Source: Bacillota bacterium (lineage in GTDB: Bacteria; Bacillota; Clostridia; Christensenellales; UMGS416). From it: 64,000 bases of DNA. The stretch covers positions 1 through 64,000 of the forward strand of contig JAEZSE010000039.1 in NCBI GenBank assembly GCA_023421955.1, read 5' to 3'. How positions within the stretch are numbered: position 1 is the first letter of the stretch; every line of letters begins with the position of its first letter. The notes beneath the pieces are model-generated. The model was given only the letters and a program-made list of their open reading frames with translations. It did not search any database and was not told the origin of the DNA. Of the stretch, positions 25,917 through 36,459 are shown in pieces. Both the position numbers and the translations under genes were made by a program.

Positions 25917-27287
25917 TCACTCAAAATACACCCCATCCCGCTCCAGCGCCTGCCGCAGCGCCGCATAGGGCAGCTGCCTCGTATCCACACCCTGCTTGGC
26001 GCAGAGTGCCGCTGCCGTGCCGGCAGCCTGCCCCTGGCCCATGCAGCACACTGTGTTGCGGGTGGACATGTGGGCGCGGAAGTCAGAGGTGATCAGCATG
26101 CCGGCCACAAAAAGGTTTTGCACGCCGGTGGGCAGCAGCGCCCGATAGGGCACGCCATAGGTGCCGCCGTTTTTGATCTGGTAGCGGGGCGCCATATCGT
26201 GGAAGCCGTAGGCCATGATGTCATCGGCGAAGTGGCGGCCCTCAGTCACATCATCCAGCGTGATGTCATAGTCGCAGACGATCCTGCGGCCCCGGCGGAT
26301 CGAGACGGTGGGGCTGGTGCGGGCGATGAAGGCATGCTCGCAGCCGGGGATCTCCCTGCGCAGCAGCGCGATGGCGTCAGCCTGCCTCTGCCGCAGCGCA
26401 AGCTCCAGCTGGGCGGCCTCATCGCGGCTCACCGGCGAGGCTTCGGGCATCAGATTGAGCTTCAAATACATGATGTAGCCGTCGTGCAGTGTGGTCAGCT
26501 GCAAGGATAGCCCGATGCGGGCCGCTTCCTTGCGGAACGACTCCGGCAGCTTGCTCATGTTGGCGTTCAGGCGGATGATCTGGTTGGGCTTGCCGCTGCG
26601 CGTGCCGTAGGCCAGCTCGTGAAGCGCGCCGTTTTCGACCAGGTAACGGTGCAGCCCCTCCAGGTCCACGCCGGAAACACCGGCGCTGTTGGCCACGGCG
26701 TGGTCGTTGGGCTCGGTGAACTCCGCCCCGGCAAATGCCGACAGGTCGCCGTAACCGGTGCAGTCCACATAAGCCCTGGCCACAAAAGCCTCGCGGCCCG
26801 AACGGCTTTCGGCGATCAGCGCCTTGATTGCTCCGTTTTCCATGACCGCGCCAGCCACCAGTGTGTTCACGCACACGCGCACGCCGGCCTCCTTCAGCAT
26901 CTCAAACAGCACAAGCTTGGTGATCTCCGTATCCACACAGGTGCAGATGCCGTCGTAATCGGCGCCCTGGGCCACCTCCACATGGCCGGAGGTGCCGCCC
27001 TTTTCAGCCAGCCGGTCAATGATCTCCTGCGCGATTCCGCGCACCACCTGCCGCTTCTCCACGCCGGGGAAGGGCTTCCACACGTTGAAGTAGCTGTGCA
27101 GCGCCGTGCCGCCCTCCACCACCAGCCCGCCGGGGTAACCCTTGGACTCGATGAGCACGGTGGAGGCGCCATTCCTGGCCGCGGCGATCGCTGCCACCAC
27201 GCCGGCTGTGCCGCCGCCGGCTACCACCACATCCACCTCGGTTGCCGGGAGCTTGCGCGCCGGCTCCTCCACAAACATCAGGTTCAT
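25917..27287 (-). CDS. FAD-dependent oxidoreductase (FAD_oxidored family)
   Basis: The 456-residue protein begins, near residue 18, with the Rossmann motif VVVAGGGTAGVVAAIAAARNG, then the FAD-ribose acidic VLIES and a late GTYGVPYRALLP...NLFVAGM segment. This is the layout of FAD-dependent oxidoreductases found in carbohydrate-use loci. GGAGG lies 6 nt before the ATG. It ends beside a repeat gap and lies 66 bp downstream of asnS on the same strand. The substrate is unknown. Confidence 0.85.
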   Translation of the reverse strand: MNLMFVEEPARKLPATEVDVVVAGGGTAGVVAAIAAARNGASTVLIESKGYPGGLVVEGGTALHSYFNVWKPFPGVEKRQVVRGIAQEIIDRLAEKGGTSGHVEVAQGADYDGICTCVDTEITKLVLFEMLKEAGVRVCVNTLVAGAVMENGAIKALIAESRSGREAFVARAYVDCTGYGDLSAFAGAEFTEPNDHAVANSAGVSGVDLEGLHRYLVENGALHELAYGTRSGKPNQIIRLNANMSKLPESFRKEAARIGLSLQLTTLHDGYIMYLKLNLMPEASPVSRDEAAQLELALRQRQADAIALLRREIPGCEHAFIARTSPTVSIRRGRRIVCDYDITLDDVTEGRHFADDIMAYGFHDMAPRYQIKNGGTYGVPYRALLPTGVQNLFVAGMLITSDFRAHMSTRNTVCCMGQGQAAGTAAALCAKQGVDTRQLPYAALRQALERDGVYFE

Positions 27288-27353
27288 ACATATCCTCCAC
27301 AGTAAAAATCACGCCGGCCCTCTCGGTGGAGAGCCGGCGCAGGTGCCTTGTTC

Positions 27354-28757
<1,404 letters not shown>

Positions 28758-28772
28758 GGTGGGGCCTCCTTT

Positions 28773-28842
28773 AATCCCCCCTGTCGCCTGTTGGCGACAT
28801 CCCCCCTTGAATCGCTGCTTCGCAGCGACAAAGGGGGTAGGG
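28773..28842. repeat. R1 copy 7, in the asnS leader
   Basis: Stem A GTCGCC-tgtt-GGCGAC (28783-28798) and stem B TCGCTGC-ttc-GCAGCGA (28812-28828) sit in the standard frame (AATCCCCCCTG, CATCCCCCCTTGA, ACAAAGGGGGTAGGGAG). It ends only about 10 nt from the asnS ribosome site. The rest of 28843-29084 is C/G-rich repeat remnant. Confidence 0.85.
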
Positions 28843-29084
28843 AGCGTTCTTCCAAGCTGAGGCACGGGGCAAAGCCCCGCATCACAATCCCCCTCCCAAC
28901 GGTAGTCAAGGTAGATCCGTTTAGTTTTAAGGGAGGGGGCTGGGGTGGGAAATGATAGTATCCCAACCTGATTATAGTATGGACAGCACAGACCCTTTTT
29001 ACAGAGTTGCAAATCCAGCATATAGGCCCGAAAGCCAGAATAGATTATATCGCAACCCATCTGACGCGTAAAGGGGAGTGCGCC

Positions 29085-30134
29085 ATGCGTCCGGTTCCAA
29101 TGCTGGTCATCCGTTCTACTGTGCCCTGCCTGCTGTTTGCCAACAACGCCCCCGCCGGTGAGATTTCGCGGGAACACCCGGCCGGGCTGCCCATGCCCGA
29201 AAACGGCCGGTGCTATATCCATTATGTGCCCCTTTCGCAGGGCAGGATGGCCGGTGCGTTCCGGCTGGACTTTTCCGCAGGTGAGCTCTCGCAGCCTGTG
29301 GAAAGCATCCCGGCACGCATCACCCGCTGGCCGCGGGGGATTTTGGAAGCCGAGATTGACCCGGAGCGCAGCCCCACGACGGAAACGGTGCCGCTGGCGC
29401 CGGACACGCTCACCTACACAGACCTGCGCGGTGGTGTGCGGGCCTATATCCTCCGGTATGTTTCCCACTGGCTGGTGCTGGAGGAAAGCGGCGGGCGGGC
29501 CCTTTTGACGCTGCCGCTGCCCGGCAACCGCACGCCGGAGATTGTGACGCTGAGCATTGGCGGCACCGAGGCAGTGGCAGCCCGGGCCGGCGGGGCGCTC
29601 TGCGACTGGGTGGTGATCGCCGCGCCGCAGGATGGCGAGTGGAAGGAGCTTTTCCGCCTGGAGCACGGCCAGATCGAGCTGGACCGCAACGGCGACGTGA
29701 CGTGCCTCATCCCGATGGCAGACACCGCCGGCCACGCGGAGCTCACCGTGTGGAGCTATACAGGCGGCCAATACACCGAGACCCGCAACGTGGTGTGGAT
29801 GGATGGCGAGCCCCGCCAGCCCGCCAACCAGGAGGAAACGGCCAAGGCCTTCCTGGAGGCCTGGGCGATGGGCCTGAAGGACGAGGCATTGGAGTTTCTC
29901 TCCGCAGATCTGCGCGGCGGCCTTTCCGAGGAGGACATTGGCGGCTTTCTGGGCCAGTTTGACCGCATCGACGCCGCCCGGTTCGCGCCGATCCATGGCG
30001 AGGGCGAAGTGGCGCTGGCGCTGGTGCGCAAAGAGGCGGGCGATATTTTCGGCGCAAGGCCGGTGGCCATCAAGCTTGTGGAGGAGGCGTCGGAGAAGGG
30101 GAAGTGGAAGGTGGATAATATCAGGGCGCTGTGA
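29085..30134 (+). CDS. Conserved hypothetical protein with C-terminal NTF2-like segment
   Basis: The 349-residue protein has no convincing signal peptide or membrane segment. Most of it is beta-rich. The C-terminal 100 residues (ETAKAFLEAWAMGLKDEALEFLSADLR and on) look like an NTF2/DUF4878-like fold. ATG at 29085 was chosen because AAGGGGAG lies 6 nt upstream; the 26 residues before it lie in repeat-like DNA. I do not recognise the family. Confidence 0.65.
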   Translation: MRPVPMLVIRSTVPCLLFANNAPAGEISREHPAGLPMPENGRCYIHYVPLSQGRMAGAFRLDFSAGELSQPVESIPARITRWPRGILEAEIDPERSPTTETVPLAPDTLTYTDLRGGVRAYILRYVSHWLVLEESGGRALLTLPLPGNRTPEIVTLSIGGTEAVAARAGGALCDWVVIAAPQDGEWKELFRLEHGQIELDRNGDVTCLIPMADTAGHAELTVWSYTGGQYTETRNVVWMDGEPRQPANQEETAKAFLEAWAMGLKDEALEFLSADLRGGLSEEDIGGFLGQFDRIDAARFAPIHGEGEVALALVRKEAGDIFGARPVAIKLVEEASEKGKWKVDNIRAL

Positions 30135-30225
30135 AACAGGATTGCGATATTTTATGGACAGGCTGCCGGAAGGCGGCCTGGTTTGTACATTTCTATAAAT
30201 CGTATGGCTTTGCACCCATTCTCTC

Positions 30226-30303
30226 AATCCCCCCCTGTCGCCTGAGGGCGACATCCCCCCCTTGAATTTTTGCCTTCGGCAAAAACAAGGGCGGGTAGGG
30301 AGT
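30226..30303. repeat. R1 copy 8
   Basis: Stem A GTCGCC-tgag-GGCGAC (30237-30252) and stem B TTTTTGCC-ttc-GGCAAAAA (30267-30285) sit in the standard frame, ending CAAGGGCGGGTAGGGAG. Confidence 0.85.
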
Positions 30304-30342
30304 GCTTTGAAAATGTTGCGATATTACTCCATTTGGCAAGCC

Positions 30343-30371
30343 TTCCCATATCCTGACATTCACGCTATAAT
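30343..30371 (+). promoter_or_regulatory. Possible promoter of the membrane pair
   Basis: TTCCCA (30343-30348), a 17-bp spacer and TATAAT (30366-30371), 51 nt before the next start codon. The -35 box is weak. Confidence 0.45.
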
Positions 30372-30422
30372 CATAGAGCACAATCAATCCAGCCAATGAG
30401 GAGATGACCGGGAGGCTAGGGG

Positions 30423-31064
30423 ATGGAGCAAATCACCGTGACCACAAAGCTGAGAATGGAGCATAGTTTTACTGTTATCTTTAACCTTGCAGCGATCAGC
30501 TGTTTAGTGATTTTCATTCTGGTTTTCCATGATTGGCAAAACTCAAAATTCCTTCTATTCCCGCTTATGGTTTCTTCCTTATGGTTCAGAACGATTTCTG
30601 ACTTGCCAAAACAGAACATCAGAGCAGTTGTGTTGGATCACACAGGGATCACCATCCAGAGACGTCTGTTCAAGGATCTATATTTGCCTTATAAGAAACT
30701 TGCTTATGTATGGAATTACACCTTCCACTTTCGTGGGTTTGAGCTGGATACGAATCTATTTGTCAATCAACGTGAAATTATCGATGCAATCAACCGCTTT
30801 CGAACAGAAGGGCTGATCCAAGCGCCGGAGCGCAAGCCAGGCTTTTGGGAAATTATGGAACAGTGGGCATTGTCTGTTGTTGTTGGTCTGTGTCTGCTTG
30901 CTGTGATGATTGCTTTCGGTTATGAACTATTCACAGGCGCAGAATGGCTGACCAGAGCGACAATGCTATGCGCGATCATTGTTTGTGCAGCGGCTTTTCT
31001 GGCGCAAACCGCATACCGCTTCCTGTTGCGGTCTAGGAAAACCGCAATAAAGGCGCAGCAATAA
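30423..31064 (+). CDS. Membrane protein with PH-like segment, first of a pair
   Basis: The 213-residue protein has about four membrane segments in two pairs (near 15-50 and 150-200). Between them is a soluble stretch (RAVVLDHTGITIQRRLFKDLYLPYKKL) of the kind seen in bacterial PH-like domains. GGGAGG lies 7 nt before the start. Its stop codon overlaps the next start (TAATG), so the two are translationally coupled. The family is unknown. Confidence 0.6.
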   Translation: MEQITVTTKLRMEHSFTVIFNLAAISCLVIFILVFHDWQNSKFLLFPLMVSSLWFRTISDLPKQNIRAVVLDHTGITIQRRLFKDLYLPYKKLAYVWNYTFHFRGFELDTNLFVNQREIIDAINRFRTEGLIQAPERKPGFWEIMEQWALSVVVGLCLLAVMIAFGYELFTGAEWLTRATMLCAIIVCAAAFLAQTAYRFLLRSRKTAIKAQQ

Positions 31065-31678
31065 TGATGGAATTCTTCAAACTAAGACTTAGGCAGAAAT
31101 GGACAAGATGGCTGTGGCGGCTGAACGTTTCCTTACCCTTTTTTATCATCCTCATAAAAGGCATCCGCTTTGATTCTGAGGGAATTGGCTTAATGATTGG
31201 CGCGGCATTGCTGTTTGGGCTTATCGTGGTTGCCTTCCTCATCGGAAAAGCCCGGTTCGTGGAAGTCTCTGACCATATTGTTATCAAAAGGTATTTGGCT
31301 CCAGATCATTATGTGGGGTTTGATCAGACTTTGTTTTTTGACGATGATGCACTGCTGTTGGGCAGGTGTGCAATCGAGCTGGATGAATTCAGCAACACCC
31401 CTGAGCTCCTGGTATATTTGGCAAACAACCCCAGAGTGACGCTTTCCTTGTTGAAGCCGGAAGATACCAAGCGGGTTGCGTTGGTGGGGTGGAACAGGAT
31501 CCGGCAGGTGATCCCCTTTGTGGTTTGCTTCGTATATGGGGTGTTTTCGATAACGCTTCAAATCCGGCTCCTTGCCGGAAGCTGGGACTTTGTTGTGGTG
31601 CCGCTAATTGTGTTTGCGCTCTGGTATCCTCTGAACTGGTGGCTGGACAAGCGAGCAATAGAAAATCCAATGGCATGA
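31064..31678 (+). CDS. Membrane protein, second of a pair
   Basis: The 204-residue protein has four membrane segments, placed as in the preceding protein (near 18-35, 45-62, 143-165 and 172-195), around a soluble middle. This suggests that the two are distant paralogues that may form a heteromer. The start overlaps the upstream stop by one base. No function can be assigned. Confidence 0.6.
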   Translation: MMEFFKLRLRQKWTRWLWRLNVSLPFFIILIKGIRFDSEGIGLMIGAALLFGLIVVAFLIGKARFVEVSDHIVIKRYLAPDHYVGFDQTLFFDDDALLLGRCAIELDEFSNTPELLVYLANNPRVTLSLLKPEDTKRVALVGWNRIRQVIPFVVCFVYGVFSITLQIRLLAGSWDFVVVPLIVFALWYPLNWWLDKRAIENPMA

Positions 31679-31689
31679 GTATGCACACT

Positions 31690-31812
31690 CCCCACCCTCC
31701 CTTAAGCTGGCGCAGCGCGCCAGCGGCGAAGGGGGGATGGCCTCCACAGAGGCCAGGGGGGATTTCCTGCCCGCAGGCAGCTTAAAGCGGGCCGGGACGG
31801 AGCCCGGCCCCT
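31690..31812. repeat. R1 copy 9 plus R2 element
   Basis: R1: stem B CTGGCGC-agc-GCGCCAG (31707-31723) and stem A GGCCTC-caca-GAGGCC (31739-31754). R2 follows in reverse orientation: GGGCCGGG-acggag-CCCGGCCC (31789-31810), then CCTACTG. Confidence 0.85.
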
Positions 31813-31840
31813 ACTGGCAGGCTGGGGAAACGCTCCCCAT

Positions 31841-31992
31841 CCCCTTTGTCGCTGCAAAGCAGCGAATCAAGGGGGGTGTTGCCCACATCGCACCGTGGCG
31901 GTGCGATAGAACAGGCGACGGGGGGATTTCCTGCCCGCAGGAATATCTCCCCCTCTCCCAATCCCATGGAAGAGGGGGTCGGGGGGTGAGGG
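31841..31992. repeat. R1 copy 10 with nested extra hairpin, plus R3 tract
   Basis: Stem B is TCGCTGC-aaa-GCAGCGA (31849-31865). Stem A (GTTGCC with GGCGAC) holds an inserted perfect hairpin, ATCGCACC...GGTGCGAT, near 31887-31908. An R3 tract (CTCTCCCAATCCCATGGAAG, then G-rich) follows at about 31945-31992. The gap 31679-32033 has no gene. Confidence 0.8.
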
Positions 31993-32021
31993 ATGCTCTA
32001 CCATTTTCCCCCACTGAATGC

Positions 32022-32027
32022 TATAAT
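32022..32027 (+). promoter_or_regulatory. -10 box 7 nt before the PBP start codon
   Basis: TATAAT ends only 6 nt before the ATG at 32034. No ribosome site is visible, and the -35 region is poor. If used, the mRNA would be leaderless. Confidence 0.5.
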
Positions 32028-32033
32028 TCGACC

Positions 32034-34325
32034 ATGAGCAAAGCGAAACTCACGGGCCGGATCGCTGCGATCCTAATCGCCCTCATCATGGTTTTTCCGG
32101 CGTCCGGCTGTCAGAATGTCAGCGAGCAGGACACCGTCAATCGTTACCTCTCCTTTTTAGAAAACGCCCAATACGCCCGCATTTATCAGCTTTTAACCGA
32201 AGAAGCCCGCGAGAAGCTCTCGCTTGCGGCGTTTTCGATGCGCTATGACGACATCTACCGCGCCATTGGCCTGACCGCGATGGACTGCACGCTAACCGGC
32301 GTGGACGATGTGGATGAGGAGCACAAGACCGCCCGCTTCACGATGGCGATGACCTCGGAAAAGGTGGGCCAGTTCAAGCTTGATATGGCCGCGCCGCTTG
32401 TGAAGGAAGGCCGCAAATGGCTCATTGACTGGAGCCCGGAGCTTATCCTGCCCGGTCTTGTGGAGGGTGGCCGCGCGGTTCTCAAGCAGCTCACGGCCAG
32501 CCGGGGTGAGATCTTTGACGCCGACGGCAACGTGTTGGCAAAAAACGATTTTGCGCTGTCAGTCTATGTGGACTCCTCCAAGGTGCAGAATTATGAAACG
32601 ACGATCCGCATGCTGGCCCCCCAGCTCGGCATGACTGAGGCAGAGGTGCGCGCCAAGCTCAAGGGCATGATGAAGCGGGATTCGGCCTGGACCGGGCCGG
32701 AGGATGACGAGGTGCCGCCGCAGGCGGAGGGTGTTTCCGGCGCCACGGCTACGCCGCAGCCCTCGCCCACGCCGGAGCCAACGGCCACAGCAGCCCCCAC
32801 GGCCACGACGGGCAATTCCACTGGCGGCAAACAAGAAGAGAAAGAGGAGAAGGCCACGCTCCAGGTGGTGAAGGCCTATCCCAGAGACGGCCTGACCTGG
32901 GAGCAGCAGCAGGAGCTGAAGAAGATCCCCGGCGTGGGGGTGGACGACAGCACCTGGACGGTGATCCGCTATTACCCCTACGGCAACATGCTGGCCCAGA
33001 CGCTGGGCTACACCGGCGTCATGACAGCGGAAGACCAGGCAAACCCGGACAACGCCGGCCTGCCGCAAGATGCCGTGGTGGGCCGCGACGGCCTGGAAAA
33101 AACCTGGGAAAAATACCTGCGGGGCCAGCCCGGTTATGAGCTTTATATCGAGGATGCCGCGGGCAACCGCAAGACCACGCTGGCCAGCAAGGCCGCCAGG
33201 AACGGCCGGGACCTGCGGCTCACGATCGACCTGGAGACCCAGCAGCGGGCCGAACTGCTGCTGCGGCAATACCTCACGCCCAAGATGGCCGGCACCGTGA
33301 TCGTGATGGACCCCACCACCGGCTACATCGAGGCGATGGCCTGCGCGCCCAGCTTTGACCCGAATATGTTCACCTTCCCGGTGGATCCGGTGGAGTGGAA
33401 ATACCTGAGTGACCCGGTGAACATGAAGCCGCTGTATAACCGTGCCACAATGGGCCTTTACCCGCCGGGCTCCACATTCAAGCCGTTCACGGCGTCCATG
33501 GGGCTGGACGAGGGTGTGATCAGCGCCAATTTCGTGTTCAATTACCCAATCGTGAATGATTACTGGACGCCCGGTGACGCGTTCGGTGTGGACACGCCGA
33601 TCAAGCGCGCCGAATCCACACCGGGATATCTAAACCTGCAAAACGCGATCATCCACTCCGACAACATCTACTTCGCTTATGCGGCGCTGAAACTGGGCGG
33701 CGCAAAATTCTACCAGCACTGTCTGGATCTTGGTTTTGGGCTGGATAATGAACACCGCATGAAGTTTGACCTGCCGCTGGAAAAAAGCTCCATCACCAAC
33801 TCCGGTGTGATGGACGACCAGCGGCGGCTGGCCGACTCCGGCTATGGCCAGGGCGAGTTCAAAGTCACGCCGCTGCAGATGGCGTCGCTGTTCGGCAGCC
33901 TGGCCAATGGCGGCGACATCATGCAGCCCCGGGTGGTGCAAAGCGTGTGCCACACCGAGGGGGCCCGCTATGTTGCCGATGTGAGCAACCCGCCGGAGGT
34001 GTGGAAGCAGGGCGTTGTGTCGCAGAAGAACCTGAACCTGCTTCTACCTGCGCTCAAACGGGTGGCCTCCGAGGGCACGGCCAAAGACCTGAATAAATTC
34101 AGCAATTTGAAGGACTATAAAATCTGCGCCAAGACCGGCACGGCGGAAATCGGCAATGACAAGACCCGCGAGATCGCCTGGATCATTGGCTTCACGACCG
34201 AGAAAATGAAACGCCTGGTGTGCGTGGCTATCGAGGTGCCGGCCGATGAAGGCGGCATTCGCATTGAGATTGCTAAGAGGATGTTTGACCTGCCGCCTGC
34301 CCAGACCGAGGAGGAGCAGGACTGA
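32034..34325 (+). CDS. Class B penicillin-binding protein, MecA-like (subclass B1)
   Basis: The 763-residue cell-wall transpeptidase begins with a lipoprotein-like signal (FPASGC). It has a MecA_N NTF2-like domain (about 35-145), the PBP dimer domain with a Pro/Thr/Ala-rich insert near residue 240, and the transpeptidase domain. Active-site motifs are S480-TFK, S542-DN and K700-TG. This layout matches PBP2a/PBP3-type subclass B1 enzymes, some of which have low affinity for beta-lactams. No ribosome site precedes the ATG. It converges with the next gene only 3 bp away. Confidence 0.92.
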   Translation: MSKAKLTGRIAAILIALIMVFPASGCQNVSEQDTVNRYLSFLENAQYARIYQLLTEEAREKLSLAAFSMRYDDIYRAIGLTAMDCTLTGVDDVDEEHKTARFTMAMTSEKVGQFKLDMAAPLVKEGRKWLIDWSPELILPGLVEGGRAVLKQLTASRGEIFDADGNVLAKNDFALSVYVDSSKVQNYETTIRMLAPQLGMTEAEVRAKLKGMMKRDSAWTGPEDDEVPPQAEGVSGATATPQPSPTPEPTATAAPTATTGNSTGGKQEEKEEKATLQVVKAYPRDGLTWEQQQELKKIPGVGVDDSTWTVIRYYPYGNMLAQTLGYTGVMTAEDQANPDNAGLPQDAVVGRDGLEKTWEKYLRGQPGYELYIEDAAGNRKTTLASKAARNGRDLRLTIDLETQQRAELLLRQYLTPKMAGTVIVMDPTTGYIEAMACAPSFDPNMFTFPVDPVEWKYLSDPVNMKPLYNRATMGLYPPGSTFKPFTASMGLDEGVISANFVFNYPIVNDYWTPGDAFGVDTPIKRAESTPGYLNLQNAIIHSDNIYFAYAALKLGGAKFYQHCLDLGFGLDNEHRMKFDLPLEKSSITNSGVMDDQRRLADSGYGQGEFKVTPLQMASLFGSLANGGDIMQPRVVQSVCHTEGARYVADVSNPPEVWKQGVVSQKNLNLLLPALKRVASEGTAKDLNKFSNLKDYKICAKTGTAEIGNDKTREIAWIIGFTTEKMKRLVCVAIEVPADEGGIRIEIAKRMFDLPPAQTEEEQD

Positions 34326-34328
34326 AAC

Positions 34329-34775
34329 TTACCGCGCCCTAGCCGGGCCCCTCACCAGCACCAGCTTGAGCAACACGCCCAGCGCCACACCGGTGCTTAC
34401 CGCTCCTGCAAGATGGACCACATACTGGGCGATCGGCCTGGGGTCTGTCAGCCGCCCCTCAATAAACGCCGTGGAATAGAGCCGGAACAAAAACCAGCCC
34501 ATCAGCGATGCCGCAATGGCCTTGTTTACCACATTGTCTGTCCCATAGCGGGAGAGCGCCCAGTTTAAAAGCACTGCTACGGCCCCGCCCACAATGAAAT
34601 TCACCACAAACCCCATCCAGAAACTCTCCCGGTTCAGCGTGATGACAAGGCTGTCAATGCTGTACATGTCGAGGGACGCAACTCCCAGCTTTACCAGCAC
34701 CCAAGTGACGAGCTGGCCAAACAGCGTGGCAAGGGCCCCCAGCGCCGCGGCGGTGATTTGCCGGTTGAATCTCAT
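34329..34775 (-). CDS. Polytopic membrane protein, YqhR-like
   Basis: The 148-residue protein has about four membrane helices (ITAAALGALATLFGQLVTWVL, MGFVVNFIVGGAVAVLLNW, AIAASLMGWFLFRLY and GAVSTGVALGVLLKLVLV). The layout resembles small clostridial YqhR-type membrane proteins, but I am not certain of the family. AAGGAG lies 8 nt before the ATG at 34775, which decides the start. Its end almost touches the end of the PBP gene. Confidence 0.65.
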   Translation of the reverse strand: MRFNRQITAAALGALATLFGQLVTWVLVKLGVASLDMYSIDSLVITLNRESFWMGFVVNFIVGGAVAVLLNWALSRYGTDNVVNKAIAASLMGWFLFRLYSTAFIEGRLTDPRPIAQYVVHLAGAVSTGVALGVLLKLVLVRGPARAR

Positions 34776-34888
34776 GCGATCCACTCCTTTTTCATTTATG
34801 CTGTGCAATTGCACTGTGGCTATACCCCGTTGAACACAACGGGAAAACCGGGAATATGAATAAATCAGATATCAAAGGAGATGGGCCG

Positions 34889-35119
34889 ATGGACATACTT
34901 CGGTTTGTGGAGACGAACAGGGGCCCCGTCGCGTTGCGCAGGCACGAACATGCCGAAAACAAATATTACACACAGGTTTGGAGCAGGACCGAAAACGGAG
35001 ACTGGAAGGCAATGCATTTGGAACAAAAAGACCGGAGCGAATCATTGGGCTCCGGTCTTTTGGAGGCGCTCTATCAAGGCACAAAGGCCAAGGGGCTGCC
35101 TTATGAGGATTTCTGGTGA
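34889..35119 (+). CDS. Small hypothetical protein
   Basis: The 76-residue soluble protein starts MDILRFVETN and is rich in charged residues. AAAGGAG lies 8 nt before the ATG at 34889, supporting expression; ATG 34856 would add 11 residues without a ribosome site. It converges with the esterase gene, leaving 3 bp. I do not recognise a family. Confidence 0.6.
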   Translation: MDILRFVETNRGPVALRRHEHAENKYYTQVWSRTENGDWKAMHLEQKDRSESLGSGLLEALYQGTKAKGLPYEDFW

Positions 35120-35122
35120 AGG

Positions 35123-36181
35123 TCAGGCCATGTGCCTGTCCAGATAGGCAAGGAAACGATGCCAGTCCTGCCGGGTGAAGAAATGGCTGCCCTTGCGCAT
35201 GTGGTAGCCCAGCTTGCCCTCCAGCAGTGCGTCGCCGGGTTGGGGTAGACTGTCCTGATGCAGCAAGCCCTTCAGCCCCAGCAGCTCCCACGCCTCGCTT
35301 GCGGCGGCGCAGCCCAGAAACTCATTTTGTGGGTCAGACCAAAGATCTCCTTCGGCGCTGCCCACGCACAGAAGACGGGGCGCCACCGCTGCCAGCAGCC
35401 AGTGCTGGTCAAAGGGCATCTCGTTTTCCCTGCCGCCGTATTGGGCGAAGTTTTCGCAAAACCAATGGGGGAATGCCTTTGTGATGCTCTCCACGGTTTC
35501 CCCGGTCTTGCCCCTTGCCAGCGCCGCGCCGGAGGAGCCGGACTCGTTAATGAGTGCCGCGGCGAACCGCTCATCCTGCGCGGCGCACCACAGCGCGGCC
35601 TTGCCTAGCCGTGACATCCCCACCACGGCAACCCGCGCCTGGTCCACCTCCGGCACTGTGGCCAGATGGTCCATCACCCGGCTGGCGCCCCAGGCCCACA
35701 TCGCGAGCTTGCCCCAGGCGTCCGGCCCTGTCCTCGGGTAGTGGCCAGCCACGCCGGAGGTGAAGCCGTCATCGCCGTCCTCCGTCACATCATTGCAGCA
35801 AAACAGCGCCACAGCATAGCCATTGTCCACAATTTCCTCTACCGGCGTCAGCAGCCCGCCGGGGAAGGGCAGAAATGAAATGTGCAGCACCAGCGGCTTT
35901 GCCTTGCCATAAGGCAGCACCAGATCCACCGGGAATGCAAACTCCCCTGCCGGTGTGGGGAAACTGAGCCTCACCCGGCGGTGCAGCGCCTTGCCGCCAA
36001 GTGTTTCCATCTCCAGCAGCGTTTCGGCCTTCACCCATGGCGGGGCCGGCGGTGATACGCCGTATTGTACCTTAGCCAGCCCGTCAAGCAGCTCCGTGCG
36101 GCGTCCGGGCCAGTCGGAAGCTTTCATGCCTTGGGGCAGCAGCGGCGGCAAGTTCTGTTCTTTCAGCAGTTGTCCGATCAT
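35123..36181 (-). CDS. CE15-like carbohydrate esterase (alpha/beta hydrolase)
   Basis: The 352-residue protein is an alpha/beta hydrolase of the glucuronoyl-esterase type (CE15), which splits ester links between glucuronic acid and lignin alcohols. The nucleophile elbow GMSRLGKAA (S190) keeps the family's G-x-S-R-x-G-K form; INESGSSGAAL, FCENFAQYGG, EMPFDQHWLLA and the catalytic His in GSHFFTRQDW (H333) also fit. No signal peptide is visible, so it may act inside the cell on imported fragments, which is unusual for the family. AAAGGAG lies 8 nt upstream of the ATG at 36181. Confidence 0.78.
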   Translation of the reverse strand: MIGQLLKEQNLPPLLPQGMKASDWPGRRTELLDGLAKVQYGVSPPAPPWVKAETLLEMETLGGKALHRRVRLSFPTPAGEFAFPVDLVLPYGKAKPLVLHISFLPFPGGLLTPVEEIVDNGYAVALFCCNDVTEDGDDGFTSGVAGHYPRTGPDAWGKLAMWAWGASRVMDHLATVPEVDQARVAVVGMSRLGKAALWCAAQDERFAAALINESGSSGAALARGKTGETVESITKAFPHWFCENFAQYGGRENEMPFDQHWLLAAVAPRLLCVGSAEGDLWSDPQNEFLGCAAASEAWELLGLKGLLHQDSLPQPGDALLEGKLGYHMRKGSHFFTRQDWHRFLAYLDRHMA

Positions 36182-36396
36182 CCTGTTTTCTCCTTTGATC
36201 AAGGGTGCAGTGCCCTTCGCCCATTTGGTTTTCGTGTTATGATCTATTCTGTTAAAACTGCAAATATCCTGCTCCTCTGAAAGCTGCATCGGCGAAAACA
36301 CAGGCTCATTGATTTGAAATTCTCCAAAATGAAAATAATACTATCGCAATGGTTCGTAACAATTTTGTGAACAATGGTAAAACCAGGCCGGTTCGG

Positions 36397-36425
36397 TTTA
36401 CACATTGGCTGTTTGTTGGTATAAT
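36397..36425 (+). promoter_or_regulatory. Promoter of the DUF1002 gene
   Basis: TTTACA (36397-36402), a 17-bp spacer and TATAAT (36420-36425). It gives a leader of about 107 nt. Confidence 0.75.
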
Positions 36426-36459
36426 CATGGCATGTTAGGATAAGTAAATAACAAACACA

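Noticed and set aside
28758..30254. N-terminal extension of asnS by about 500 codons
   Set aside because: AsnRS is complete from 28757 with a strong ribosome site; the extension covers R1 repeats and the antisense of another gene.
31737..32033. N-terminal extension of the PBP gene
   Set aside because: It is made of R1, R2 and R3 repeat DNA; the lipoprotein-type signal begins at 32034.
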